In this document: in pieces, positions 9,995-19,655 of the stretch
Numbering within the stretch: the stretch's first letter is position 1
Layout of the letters: each line of letters begins with the position of its first letter
Notes under the pieces: model-generated
Database searches by the model: none
Seen by the model: the letters and a program-made list of their open reading frames with translations, nothing else
What the model was told of the DNA's origin: nothing
Source of the DNA: Scoparia ambigualis
Lineage: Eukaryota; Arthropoda; Insecta; Lepidoptera; Crambidae
Reading direction: 5' to 3'
DNA length: 64,000 nt
Assembly (NCBI GenBank): GCA_963921215.1
Contig: OY992511.1
Coordinates: forward strand, 2,423,001-2,487,000
Program-made: the position numbers and the translations under genes

Positions 9995-10536
9995 ACGAAG
10001 GGTCCTTACGCCTTTTGGGAGCTCCGATCCTAGACGATTCTGTCCCAAATTTTGTCGATGAACAGTTATCAAAATTCAATCAGTGTTCCGATCGTCTTTT
10101 CGAAATGAATGCTCACATGGCGCTTTTCGTTATTCGGTTTTGCCTTTTTGTGCCTAAATTCACTTACGTGCTCCGATATTCACAACTTTGGAAATACGAT
10201 TCATTACTAAAAACTTTGCACAAAGTGATTCAAAACGTTTTAATCAAAATTCTAAATTGCCCCTTAACCGACCGGTCCTGGGATCAGGCTTCGCTCCCGA
10301 TTCGTTTCGGCGGCCTAGGTATCAGCAAAATTTCGGATGTATCTTTACCAGCGTTCCTGTCTTCTGCTCACAGTACGGACTACCTCTACAGTAGTATTGT
10401 TAGCCCTTCGTTGGGTTCCGTAGAGGTGTCGTACTTGGCTGAGGCCAGGAGCGCCTGGTCTTTGACATGTCCGAACAGTCTACCCGAGGTATCTCACTGT
10501 CAGGGACAGTGGGACGAGTTGCTATGCCAAAAAAAT
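9991..10536 (+). pseudogene. RT thumb/connection of the RLE-type LINE (second frame)
   Basis: Directly continuing the RT after the frameshift, this frame encodes GSLRLLGAPILD (the motif E region), a long alpha-helical thumb with VPKFTYVLRYSQLWKYD, and SLPIRFGGLGI, a conserved block of this protein type. The frame is lost in the A-run at about 10528-10536, evidently by a one-base slip, since the correct protein (HLLASCNNEADDARLL) resumes in the next frame. Confidence 0.8.
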
Positions 10537-11345
10537 AAGACCACCTGCTTGCTTCTTGCAACAACGAAGCTGATGACGCTCGCCTTCTTGCTGTAGCTGA
10601 GAAGGAGTCAGGATGTTGGCTGCAAGCATTACCATCTTCAAACATCGGTACTCTCTTGAGTAACCAGTTGTTGACTTTTATTGTTGGCCTGCGTTTAGGC
10701 ACCCGAGTCAACCAACCGCACCGCTGCTGCTGCGGCCAGCCCGTTGATGAGCTTGGACCTCATGGGCTGGCCTGCTCCCAAAGTGCCGATCGTCTATTGC
10801 GCCACGCCTCGCTAAAAGACATCATCCGTCGCGCCCTTGCCTCTGCGAACGTACCGGCAATTTTAGAGCCAAATGGCGTATTACGGAGCGATGGCAAAAG
10901 GCCGGACGGAATGTCCCTTATCCCTTGGACGCTGGGGTGGTCGCTATTGTGGGACACACTGGCGACCTGTGTAGACACACTGGCTCCCTCCCACATCCGT
11001 GCGACCTCCTGCGAGGCGGGCGCGGCAGCAGCCGCAGCGCAGCCGAAAGCCTCAAGCGGCGCAAATAAGAAGACACTTGCTGAGAGCTATGTATTTGCGC
11101 CGTTTGGGGTTGAGACGCTGGGGCCGTGGGGGCCAGAAGCTCGGCGTTTCGTCAAAGATCTGTAGAAGCGTCTTTTCGAGGTCTCCGGCGACCGAAAGGC
11201 TGGCAGTTACTTTGCCCAACGTATCAGTTTAACTATACCAAAGGGCAACGCTGCCAGCCTCTTAAGGACTTTGCCGCGCGGCAGCGGGACCCTTAAAGAT
11301 ATTTTTAGGTTTTTAGTTTTTAAGTTATTTTGTTTTAGTTTTTAA
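10537..11345 (+). pseudogene. CCHC knuckle plus PD-x-D nuclease of the RLE-type LINE (third frame)
   Basis: In this frame the protein reads ADDARLLAVAEKESGCWLQA, then a knuckle CxCGQPVDELGPHGLAC, an RH dyad (LLRHASLKD), and KRPDG ... WD ... CVDT, which fits the PD-x(12-16)-D core of restriction-like endonucleases used to nick the target. An alanine-rich helix and ETLGPWGPEA follow. A TAG at 11163-11165 interrupts it, but the same frame continues with KAGSYFAQRISLTIPKGNA, a conserved end block, to a TAA at 11343. The nuclease identification rests on motif order only. Confidence 0.75.
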
Positions 11346-11429
11346 TACTTTATTATTATTGTTTCGTGTTTGTGTAAATAAATAAATTATACTTCCTTAA
11401 ACAGTTAACTTTTTTTTTATGTAACTCGT

Positions 11430-12960
11430 CAAAGTCCTGCCAAAATCCTGCCTGATGGTAAGCAGCCGATACAGTCCAAAATAATAAGAGCGCTTCTCAC
11501 CATGGATCCAGCACGATAACAAGCGCACTCATTCATGACGGCCTGCTTATACTATGCCGTTACACGCTCCGCTTATAAGACCAGGGACTTTAGGAGCTGG
11601 GAAACACCAGCGCCGGCAAAGAATTCCAAGGCCGAATGGTCTTACAGAGGAACGACTTGCCATATTTTTTGGTACGAGTGCTGTGATTGATTGCACAGTA
11701 TGATGGTCCTAAGACCAGCACGTGTGATCCGTAAGAAAAAAGGAGAGGGCGGAATTAGATCATAAAGTTCTTTAGAACACTCTCCTTAGTAATTCCGGTA
11801 GAAGGCACTGAGAGAAGCAATGTCTCTACGCAGCTGGAGGGCATCAAGAGAGGCTGTAACCTCAGCATCTCTAATAATGCGTACCGCTCGCCTTTGCAGT
11901 CTCTCAAGTGCATCGAGGGGGTATTTACTCGATCGCACCTGAGTCTTGTACAGCAAACAGCGCAGCGCTTATTGAGAATACCAAACATACGGGAGGCAGT
12001 TAAAATAACACTCTCGGTGTAGCATTTGGATTCAGTTCCTGGCCGATATCCATGCCAAGAATGCTAAGGTCCACCGAAATGGGTAACGGAGAGTTCTGAA
12101 GATAGGGCGGAGTAAGTAATGGAGTTACCTTGGACGAGAATGCACAAACCTGGATATTGCTGGCATTAAACTCGACTAGATTTTCAGATCCCCACTTAGA
12201 GATACGATCGAGAGCCAGGTTCAGTTTGACAACCAGTTCTTACCTTTTCACAACGATATCAGCTTGCTTTGCCGCAGGATGTTCCAAGTACCGCTTATGG
12301 ACCGTACTGTCATCATAACAATAAATTTGCCCAAAGACCACGTGTCATTGATATGCAGAAGAAATAGAGTAGGTGAGAGCACAGAACCCTGCAGCACTCC
12401 GACATTGACTTTAAAGAATTAGGAGGAACTACCCTTACAAAGTACACAAATCCTCTGTTTTTCTAGAAAGTTTGCAACCCAGGCGCACAAACGGGGCGGC
12501 ACACCGAAGGCCGGCAACTTTTAAAGAAGGGAACGATGCCACAATCTATCGAAAGCTTTGGCGACATCAAGACTAACTGCCAGAGATTCGCCATGCTTGT
12601 CCATCGCTTCACCTCATGCATGAGTAACGTACGCAAGAAGATCACCCGTTGATCGCTTGGGTCTGAACTCTGAACCCATACTGGCGATCATGGAGCAGCG
12701 AGTGATCCTCTAGGTAGTGAATGAACTGAGAATTAATTATCCGCTAAAACACCTTGCACAGCACAGAAGTTACAGCGATGGGCCGATAGTTGGCTGAATC
12801 CGAGCGATCCCCTTTTTTTGGGATGGGTTGTATATTGTAAGACTTCCTAAACAATCGTGTCAATACAGGAGACAACTCAGCCGCGCATCTGAGCAGCACA
12901 ATCGCCGGAACACCATCCGGCCCACCAGCCTCGTCATCTTAGTCCTCCTAGTCTCTCCTA
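11430..12960 (-). pseudogene. RT pseudogene of the decayed LINE
   Basis: Across several broken frames the minus strand encodes the ordered RT blocks of this family: AGGPDGVPAIVLL, then QPIPKKGDRSDSANYRPIAV, HDRQYGFR, motif A LDVAKAFDRLWH (about 12545-12580), FGVPPRLCAWVANFLEK, motif B GVLQGSVLSPTLFLLHIND (about 12345-12400), and motif C as YDDSTV, one residue short of YADDS (about 12300-12320). KWGSENLVEFNASN and LSILGMDI follow. Multiple stops and frameshifts make it inactive. Short frames of 60-77 codons in this interval are fragments or shadows of it. Confidence 0.8.
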
Positions 12961-12969
12961 GTCTCAGTT

Positions 12970-13090
12970 AGAGAAAGCAATGCAGGCCGCGCCGTCTCGA
13001 GGTGTTGGTGGACGGCGTTGAGGTTAGAATGGAGCCCACAGATGTTAGTAAACTCCACCAATACAGGGAATTGGTGGTGGGAGAGGAGGA
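12970..13090 (-). pseudogene. Endonuclease N-terminus of the same LINE
   Basis: The minus strand reads FTNICGLHSNLNAVHQHLET followed by ARPALLSLTET, the first two conserved blocks of a LINE AP-endonuclease (NIRGLHSN and the catalytic Glu in LTET). It then runs straight into stops and the RT fingers without the GDFN and SDH blocks, which locates the internal deletion at about 12950-12970. Confidence 0.75.
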
Positions 13091-13716
13091 AGCCGCTGTT
13101 TCACCTGCATTATTTTTAGGCACTGTCATTGGAAAAGGGGAAAGAAAGGACGTGAACAAGGAGCCACTACCGTTGCAAGGAAATGAACAAAGCGAAAGTC
13201 TTCCGCTTTAGCATTGAAAGAGCGTTACAACCACAGCTGACACACACCGGTCGGAAAGGCCCCCATTTCCACCGGATGTGGTTACTGGATCCCACCATTT
13301 CCGGTCACCAACCGGCACGACGATCCACTCCGAGATTATGCGCGACCTGGTGGTTAGCTTGTACTATTAGCTGTTAGCCCTGTACTATGCGGGCGGCCAG
13401 CAGCACCACCGTTTCTACCCTGGGTCTCCCTTTCTGGCGTGTCGAGTCTTGTCTTCTGCTCAATAGTTCCACGGCAGTACTCTCTGTTCCACTGTTTGCA
13501 ACAATAGCCGCTCCCCTGGCTGCGGTAGTGCGGCGCGGTTCCCGGAACGCGACCTGGGACGAGCACAGATCACTTGGCGGGCGTACGTTGCCGCACGGTG
13601 GTCGATAACCGTGAGAGCTGGGCTCTACCACCAAATGCTCAATTAGCACCACCCAGGGGTTACATGTAGGGTCACGAGGAAACACACCTACGGATGCGAG
13701 CATTGTTAACCCCAAA
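13091..13716 (-). other. GC-rich 5' portion of the decayed LINE
   Basis: This is markedly more GC-rich than its surroundings and lies directly upstream of the endonuclease remnant on the same strand, so it is probably 5' UTR or ORF1. Open frames of 60-113 codons overlap on both strands, and none shows a recognisable gag, zinc-knuckle or esterase motif, so I assign no protein. Confidence 0.4.
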
Positions 13717-14164
13717 AACTAGCACTTAGTTTAATCTTAACTACTGAATCCACTACCGGTTTGGATTTTGGGAGAGCCTTCGACTGAGAAGAGCTGACAA
13801 GAAACTAAACACTCAACATTATTGTGAAAGCAAAATTACTGTGGTTGAGAAATTATGGTTACATGCATCATCTAGTTCCTTACATCTTTGATCTTATCGA
13901 CATTTACTATTTTAACTAACTGAAATTGAAAATTTAAAATCGGTCAAAACCCCTTGTAGAATTGAATATAAATCCAACACTCAACATAATCATGTTTACC
14001 CAAACCACCTACCATGACATCTGTACCTCATCCGTAGCGTGTCTCATTCGGCCGGCGACTAATCGGCTCACTAAGCAAACTCTCTTTGAAGTCACAATCT
14101 GTTGCCTAATTGCGCCACCTCGGCCTTTGAAGCGGAGTGTTTTTTGTTTTTATTTGCGTTCGAA
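13717..14164. other. Non-coding stretch
   Basis: No supported gene or repeat. Composition changes sharply at 13717 from GC-rich element to AT-rich flank. Confidence 0.5.
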
Positions 14165-14206
14165 GGCTGACGGCTGACGGCCGACGGCTGGCGGGTGGCA
14201 GCTGAC
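14165..14206. repeat. Short minisatellite of a 7-bp unit
   Basis: Six head-to-tail units of a 7-mer close to GGCTGAC (two perfect, then GGCCGAC, GGCTGGC, GGGTGGC, AGCTGAC) occupy 42 bp inside a GC-richer patch. Confidence 0.85.
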
Positions 14207-14505
14207 TCCCCCGAGTGATCCGCAACGTCTGGGTGTTAAAGCTTTTTCTAGCATTATTCAACGCTGGTGACGTGTCAACTGTCAAGTGATTTAGAAATTA
14301 TCGTCGTGTTTGTAATATTTTTTTTTAATTTACTTTAATATTAGGTGTACCGATGCTTGTTTGTGGACTCAGTTTATACGAATGTCAATTAAATCATTAT
14401 CTTATTGTCACCATGACTTATTTTAGTGCGTTGTTCTTAAGTATAGTGTGTGTTAAGGTGTACACATACACAATATACTTAATTTAATATTTGATCACAA
14501 TTTGT
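14207..14505. other. AT-rich non-coding stretch
   Basis: Nothing recognisable. Confidence 0.5.
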
Positions 14506-14735
14506 TTTTTTTTATATAAAAGAGGGAGGCAAACGAGCAGTCGGGTCACGTGATGGAAAGTAATCACCGCCGCCCATGGACACCCGCAAAACCAGAGGAA
14601 TCGCAGATGCGTTGCCGGCCTTTATGGGAGGAATAAGTTTAAGGAAGGAATAGGAATTGGGAGGGGGGGAAGGGGCCTCCGGAACCCTCACTGGTCGGAC
14701 GAAACACAACAGCACCAAGTGCCGTTATTTCACGC
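14506..14735 (-). repeat. LINE/SINE 3'-end fragment
   Basis: A T-run at 14506-14513, then GGAGGCAAACGAGCAG, GGGTCACGTGATGG, CACCGCCGCCCATGGACACC and GTTGCCGGCCTTTA, matches a very common lepidopteran repeat as I remember it. The T-run at the left suggests the element is on the minus strand. Confidence 0.6.
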
Positions 14736-14849
14736 CGAATATTCGTGAGAGGGTGGTATTACGCCGGGCGAGCCGGCCCAATGCGTGCTGCAACGCAGCG
14801 TGGCTCTACCACTCGTTTTTCGTTATTTTAATGTTTAGGTACTCAATGT

Positions 14850-15085
14850 GATATTGGAAATGTTGTGGAACTGGGCAGGCCATGTCTGCCGTATGCCAAA
14901 CGAGCTCTGAGCCAAAGTAACCACAGACTGGGTACCGAATAGCAGGAACCGGCGGCGCGGCAGGCCCAGGAGGAGATGGCGGGACGAGCTGGACTTTTTC
15001 CTGAAGGACTGGTCTCAGATCGCTGCAAGTAGGGAGGAATGGAAGAAGGGAAGGGAGATTAAGGCTGATAATAATAATAATGTGA
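14850..15085 (+). pseudogene. C-terminal fragment of an RTE-like LINE
   Basis: The plus strand reads MLWNWAGHVCRMPNEL, then a stop, then RRRGRPRRRWRDELD, FLKDWSQIAASREEWKKG, and ends in (ATA/ATT)n triplets near 15070. WAGHxxR followed by GRPxxRWxDxL and a final xxxEWK is the conserved carboxy end of RTE-type endonuclease/RT proteins. It is 5' truncated and has at least one stop. It differs from the RTE copies at 45575 and 57282. Confidence 0.75.
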
Positions 15086-15258
15086 TATTATTTTATATTT
15101 AACATTCTATCCCAAGTCTTATTAAAGAGACAAGATAAATTTTGAATCTGAATAAAAAGAGCTTTATTTCAATTTCAACAAGCTATGGTCTCTGCCTATC
15201 CGGGAAACAGGCGTGATGTCTGCAACAACAGGAAACTTATTAATTTATTTGATTAAGA
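15086..15258. repeat. Possible LINE tail scraps
   Basis: CTCTGCCTATCCGGGAAACA followed by GGCGTGATGTC at 15190-15220 matches a tail motif I associate with lepidopteran LINEs. Otherwise AT-rich and featureless. Confidence 0.4.
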
Positions 15259-15603
15259 ATGACCGAAACAAAAACCGTTGAAAATTACATCGTCAAGTCT
15301 GTAATTAAACAACCGCCTTGTTGGGACCCGTCAGCCACCGCCAAGGACGTTTTAATAAACGTTATCGTTATCCGCGGCTTCGTTAATCAACGGTGTCCGT
15401 TATCCGTTATCGTTGCGCCCGGCACGGAAGGGTTAATCGAACATGAACACACGCACCGTAACTGCGAATGTGCACGCTACTGGCCGAGCGAATTCAGGGT
15501 TAACGGTTATGAAGTTATCATTTTTTATACAACTACACGACTATTACTCACAATGGGAGTCAGAGGCTCTTTGAGGACCACAGAAACAGGCCACTGTTAT
15601 TAG
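15259..15603 (+). other. 114-codon ATG frame of unknown status
   Basis: A complete frame with an ATG and a stop, but I do not recognise it. Its last third overlaps the family A repeat that starts at about 15556, so the stop is supplied by a repeat, which argues against a conserved gene. It has no signal peptide, membrane segment or known motif. Confidence 0.2.
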
Positions 15604-15790
15604 TGCACATTTCACCAAATTACAACTACACATGTGCTCAGCGTGATAGGTGGTGAGCCCATCGCTGCTCTGTTCTGTTGGATGATTGTGCAGTCTTTAG
15701 TCCGTTAGTCGCCTTTTACGACAGTCAAGGGAAGAGAGGGGCTGGTAGTAGGTACCTATTCTTTGAGTGAGGCGCTACACACACGGCGCT
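15556..15790 (+). repeat. Family A copy
   Basis: It contains GGTGGTGAGCCCATCGCTGC, TTAGTCGCCTTTTACGAC and AAGGGAAGAGAGGGG in the family order, with a 5' end that is more diverged than in the 29997 copy. Confidence 0.75.
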
Positions 15791-16989
15791 CTCATGACTT
15801 AAATTAACTGTATTTATTTAATATACATAATGAAGTACTATTGAATACAAAATGTGCTAAAGTACCTAATTGTATTGTACATAGCGTTGAATTCGGCGAT
15901 AGTGTTGGTGATTCAAAATACTAAATGCTCAATGATTTTTGTAGCTGACCGTACAAGTCTGACTGCGCGTAATTTAAAATTTTCTCATTCCACATGATAA
16001 CAGTTATTATTTGCTCCATAAAACATCACAGGACCATACTTTGCTCGCCCCATTTACTGGCCATGAAAATTATCCGGAACATTACAAGATTTGATTGATG
16101 GTCGAAGAAAATTATTACCAGGTAAAAACGCATCCAGGGCAAATATTAGGCAACGCTTATCCCGGCGCATCAATCGTTCACCGCCAGACGTCTTACGCAA
16201 ATTGCCCATTAAAGTTGCCCGGAAATGGCCATTTTGAACACAAACCTCTAGATGTTAGTGTAAAATTATAATCCATTTTATTTATCTTATTTTTTGCTGG
16301 TTTGCTCTCGGGCTTCGCCCATAACAGTTGAATAAAAGTTAATCTTTTGGTATAAAATCTTACTATTGTAACACTAAACTAATCCTAATGTAAAGAAAGT
16401 ATTTTGAGAAGTAAACAAAATTACATATTCCAATCTTTAAGCAGTGGGTACTTGATAGATAAATAAAAGAAGAAATATAAACAATTTATTTAGTGACACA
16501 ATCTAAATTTTTATCAAATATCAATCTTTCTAGGAAATTTAACGTTTTCAAAAGGTATTTTAGTCCTGAAGACAATTAAAACATGATTAGGTCACATTAA
16601 CATACATTGTTACAATATTTATTAGTTACACTTGTTATTTCCATCTTAAAATAACGACTTAAACCACTTCAGTCCCAAAAAGAGCAATTAAGCTAACCCA
16701 ACAGCAGGTCCAACGCCTTCAAAGGAGCCATCGATCATCGCATTAGAGATCTCCTAACTATGAGCGGGCGCCATTTAATTGATAGTTGGGCCTTCATTAC
16801 AGAGCCCCGGCCTCACTCGAATATTATATTATTACGGACAAATTAGCGGAAGAGCATAAAAAAGTGTTGTATGACGAAGGGCGAGTTCGCTAAAAGGCGA
16901 GTTGAGTTGCGCTTGTAATTTTATGTGGTTTATTTTCACAGGATCACAATTATAGCATGTTTTATTTCTTGTTGTGAGCTGTGTAGGGG
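15791..16989. other. Unique non-coding stretch
   Basis: No gene or repeat is supported. Two patches (about 16040-16230 and 16690-16900) are less AT-rich and look like unique, possibly conserved, sequence. Comparison with another lepidopteran genome would be needed to say so. Confidence 0.4.
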
Positions 16990-17192
16990 CGGCTCATAGA
17001 AAAATACTACAATCACATCTCTTCTCTTGGCTGTCGTAAAAAGCAACTAACGGACTAAAGACTGCACGTAATCCAACAGCATAGCGCGGCGATGGGCGCA
17101 TCTATCACACAGAGCACATGTTCAGTTGTTATTTAGTGAAACGTTTAGTATTTGTGGCAAAGGACTGATTTTGCTGTCCTCATTGCTTCTTA
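16990..17192 (-). repeat. Family A copy, inverted
   Basis: Read on the minus strand it has the family order from the AAAGCAGTCC-like start to the GTTAGT...ACGACA...GAAGAGA block; on the plus strand this shows as TCTTCTCTTGGCTGTCG and CATAGCGCGGCGATGGG. Confidence 0.75.
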
Positions 17193-18734
17193 AATTAAAA
17201 AAAATTTAAAGAATCTTTAAAAGATGGAATTTACAGTGACATTCAAAACAAATATAAGTAAGTAACTGTATTTACCACTCAACAACCAAAAAAAATAGTT
17301 ATAAAAATTTCAACACATTTAGTGACATGACAGGGTGCATCTCATCCGTTACGTAACAATTATCCCTCGCGTCGTAATTAAAAAAAACGCAACGAACACA
17401 TAAAAAGCACTAGTCAAAAACTGTTAGCGATATTCGCCTTACCACCGGCGCCGTTAACCCCGTCGGGCCCTTTGATGTTGCGTCCTGTTTACACTAAGCT
17501 AACTGAGAAACAAGTCGTTTCAGCGGCGTCTGTACAATGCCGCCGGCTTTGATCTTGCCGCCCGCCGGCTTTTTTTGCCGACGTCTGGCTCACCGCTGCC
17601 GCTAAGATACGCCGAATTTTAACGACGGATTCGCGTACGTTAGTCACTATTGTTGAGGCTGCTCTAGTTTGTAATTATTTTCAAACTGATTGGTCACGAT
17701 GTTAGTGGTCATTGGAAAAAATAAGCAATTTTTGAAATTACCGTTACATTAATTGGTTCTTTTTCACTCATAATTTTGAATCGTTAGGAGGTTTAGATCA
17801 CCATCGTCTTTCTTCTGCATCTATGAAAGATAATTAGTTCAAAAGGCCCGTGTGGGGGGTATTACTGAAATCGCAATGATAAGTCGATAAAAATTTTAAT
17901 TATATTAAAAAAGCCAGCAAAACTATTCTGATTTATTTTACTTTGATGCTAGTATTATTATTTATTGTTTAATGATATCATTTAAGTACTAGATTCTTCA
18001 ATATAGCTTTAAAATTGGTTTTCTTTTGTTTACTTTGAATAATTGTTTTTTTTTCACAATAAATTACACTCCACATTTTCTTCCATCACCACCTAGACTA
18101 TGATGGTTCTTCATTATAAGAATAAAATAAATAAACTTTAACGTAAGTATGTAAATTGCAATAATAAACATTTAAATTGTCCTCTCAATATAATATCATC
18201 ATATTATCATAAGCACCCACACTTAACGTAAGGTAGTGATAGTTTTTATCTTTTTAGATGTGTACTTAGGTGTTTTAAATATTATCACCATAACAGTGAT
18301 TGTTGTCAAATCCTGGGAAGACACTGTGGCCTGCTATGCGGTTCTCTAAGCGGCACATAGACGCTGCACGCATGGCTGTGATCTGCTGTCTCTTTCCAAT
18401 TCTATGAATATAAAAGAGACAAAGTCAATTCTCAGCGCTGCGGCAACCGCTGCTACCAGGCTTTAACTTAGAGAATCGCACTACTGTAGCATAGTAATAA
18501 CTTTTACAGGCTGCAGGGAATTCACGTTTCTGTGGATGAATAAATATGTATTAAAAAATAAAATAAAAAAATATCTTTGCATTTAATTTCCCGTTAATTT
18601 AGTGATAAAAAAACCTCTACTCATACTTAACATACCTGAGTAATTGCTCACAAACTTAACATTTCCCTCAATCTCCGCACATTAATTCACAGTGCAATTC
18701 ATCAATGGTGCAATTTATCAATACAAATCATTGT
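17193..18734. other. Unique non-coding stretch with one GC-rich patch
   Basis: At about 17440-17640 the sequence turns GC- and CpG-rich (CACCGGCGCCG, GCCGCCGGC twice, CCCGCCGGC) within AT-rich DNA. No frame or repeat copy explains it. The remainder is AT-rich. Confidence 0.45.
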
Positions 18735-18890
18735 TGTTGAATGTGCAGTGACGTCACAGACGGGCGGCAGGCGGAGCGGGCGAGGCGGCGACTGGCCCCG
18801 CCCCCTGACGTCACCGCAATGGCCGCTGCAGATGCAGGCTGCAGCTTTTTAATCGTCCGCAAATACGAGCGCGACTGTACTTACGTTTCA
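18735..18890. promoter_or_regulatory. CpG-rich promoter-like island with paired CRE sites
   Basis: Two perfect CRE palindromes TGACGTCA stand at 18749-18756 and 18806-18813, 57 bp apart, with a GC box CCCCGCCCC at 18796-18804 and dense CpG between them, all in AT-rich surroundings. CREB/ATF factors bind TGACGTCA and Sp1/KLF factors bind GC boxes; their joint presence is typical of a CpG-type core promoter. No coding frame follows within several kb on either strand, so it may serve a non-coding first exon or act as an enhancer. Direction is unknown. Confidence 0.5.
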
Positions 18891-19237
18891 ATTGTGATGG
18901 CACTTCTTGCGGAGTGAAAGCCCTTTGTGAAATTGCTTCTTTGGTTTTGATTGAGAACCGAAATTTTATATCTACTGTTTGCAACATTTTTTTTTGTTGT
19001 TGAAAATGTTGTAATAAGAAGTTGTAACATTACTCTTTTTGTAAAAGTAATTAAGTAAGTACTTACCTAATTGTTTTGTATGTTAATAAAGCTGATTCGG
19101 ATTCTAGTGTTTAAATACTATTTTAAAATAGACTTTAAACACCTGTTATTATATCGAATTGCAACTGCCATTAAATTGGTTTTTAATGTCAGCAATTTTA
19201 TTAAAATAAATCAATTCTAGTGATTCATACTTATAAC
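18891..19237. other. AT-rich non-coding stretch
   Basis: Contains a short palindrome of AAGTAAGTACTTACC type near 19050; otherwise nothing. Confidence 0.5.
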
Positions 19238-19395
19238 AGCATCGAGGGTCGATGCGCTCACCACCTGTCACGCTGAGCACATTTTGTAGTCGCTATTTAA
19301 TGAAAAGTGGACTATGGCAGAGGACTGCTTATGCTATTCCTCATTGCCTAGTCTCTGACTAACCCTTCGGGGATCATAGTCGCGATTGTGTATGT
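19238..19395 (-). repeat. Family A copy, inverted, partial
   Basis: CTCACCACCTGTCACGCTGA, TGAAAAGTGGACTATGGCAG and CCCTTCGGGGATCATAGTCG mark the 5' two thirds of family A on the minus strand. The GAAGAGAGGGG end is missing. Confidence 0.8.
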
Positions 19396-19551
19396 TGTAT
19401 GTATTATTAATATATTTGGAAACCATAATCTTCAAATGAATTAGAAAAATAGTCTAACGTTGATTACCATGCTGAGGTTATATATTTTTTTCAAAGACAT
19501 TTAATTATAAATATTAATATTGCAATATTAATTAAAATTATTAGTTGGTAA

Positions 19552-19655
19552 CCTTACAACCCGCATTGGGCCAGCGTGGTGACTTTTAACCCAATCTACA
19601 CAAGTCCATGTGACAAGGCCTGTGGTCAGCATTTCATAGGCTGATGATGATGTAA
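19552..19655 (+). repeat. SINE-4 fragment (tail)
   Basis: CAACCCGCATTGGGCCAGCG, TGGTGACTTTTAACCC and AGGCTGATGATGATG follow the 3' third of SINE-4 in order; the head is absent. Confidence 0.75.

Larger units (their letters stand above)
9481..11399 (+). mobile_element. 5'-truncated LINE with C-terminal restriction-like nuclease, 13-bp TSD
   Basis: AACAGTTAACTTT occurs at 9468-9480 and again at 11400-11412, immediately outside the element, so both boundaries are set and insertion was not into a fixed site such as rDNA. The coding order is reverse transcriptase, thumb, CCHC knuckle, PD-x-D nuclease, as in the RLE-encoding LINE clades (R2, NeSL, R4, CRE, Hero). There is no poly(A); the 3' end is AT-rich (AATAAATAAATTATACTTCC). 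The 5' end is missing: it begins inside the RT domain. Assignment to a named clade is not possible by eye. Confidence 0.85.
11413..13716 (-). mobile_element. Decayed Jockey/CR1-like LINE with an internal deletion
   Basis: Reading the minus strand from 13716: a GC-rich 5' portion of uncertain coding content (13716-13090), an endonuclease N-terminus (13088-12975), a direct jump into the RT fingers (about 12950), and RT to its 3' end near 11413, where the T-run at 11411-11419 is the poly(A) tail of the minus strand. The rest of the endonuclease and the linker are missing, so the copy is internally deleted as well as full of stops. Confidence 0.75.

Noticed and set aside
13354..13715. Overlapping 70-113-codon frames on both strands
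   Set aside because: GC-rich composition opens frames on both strands; none has a domain, and the interval is the 5' portion of a decayed LINE.
15259..15603. 114-codon ATG frame as a host gene
   Set aside because: Its 3' part and stop lie in a family A repeat and the protein matches nothing I know; kept only as a low-confidence entry.
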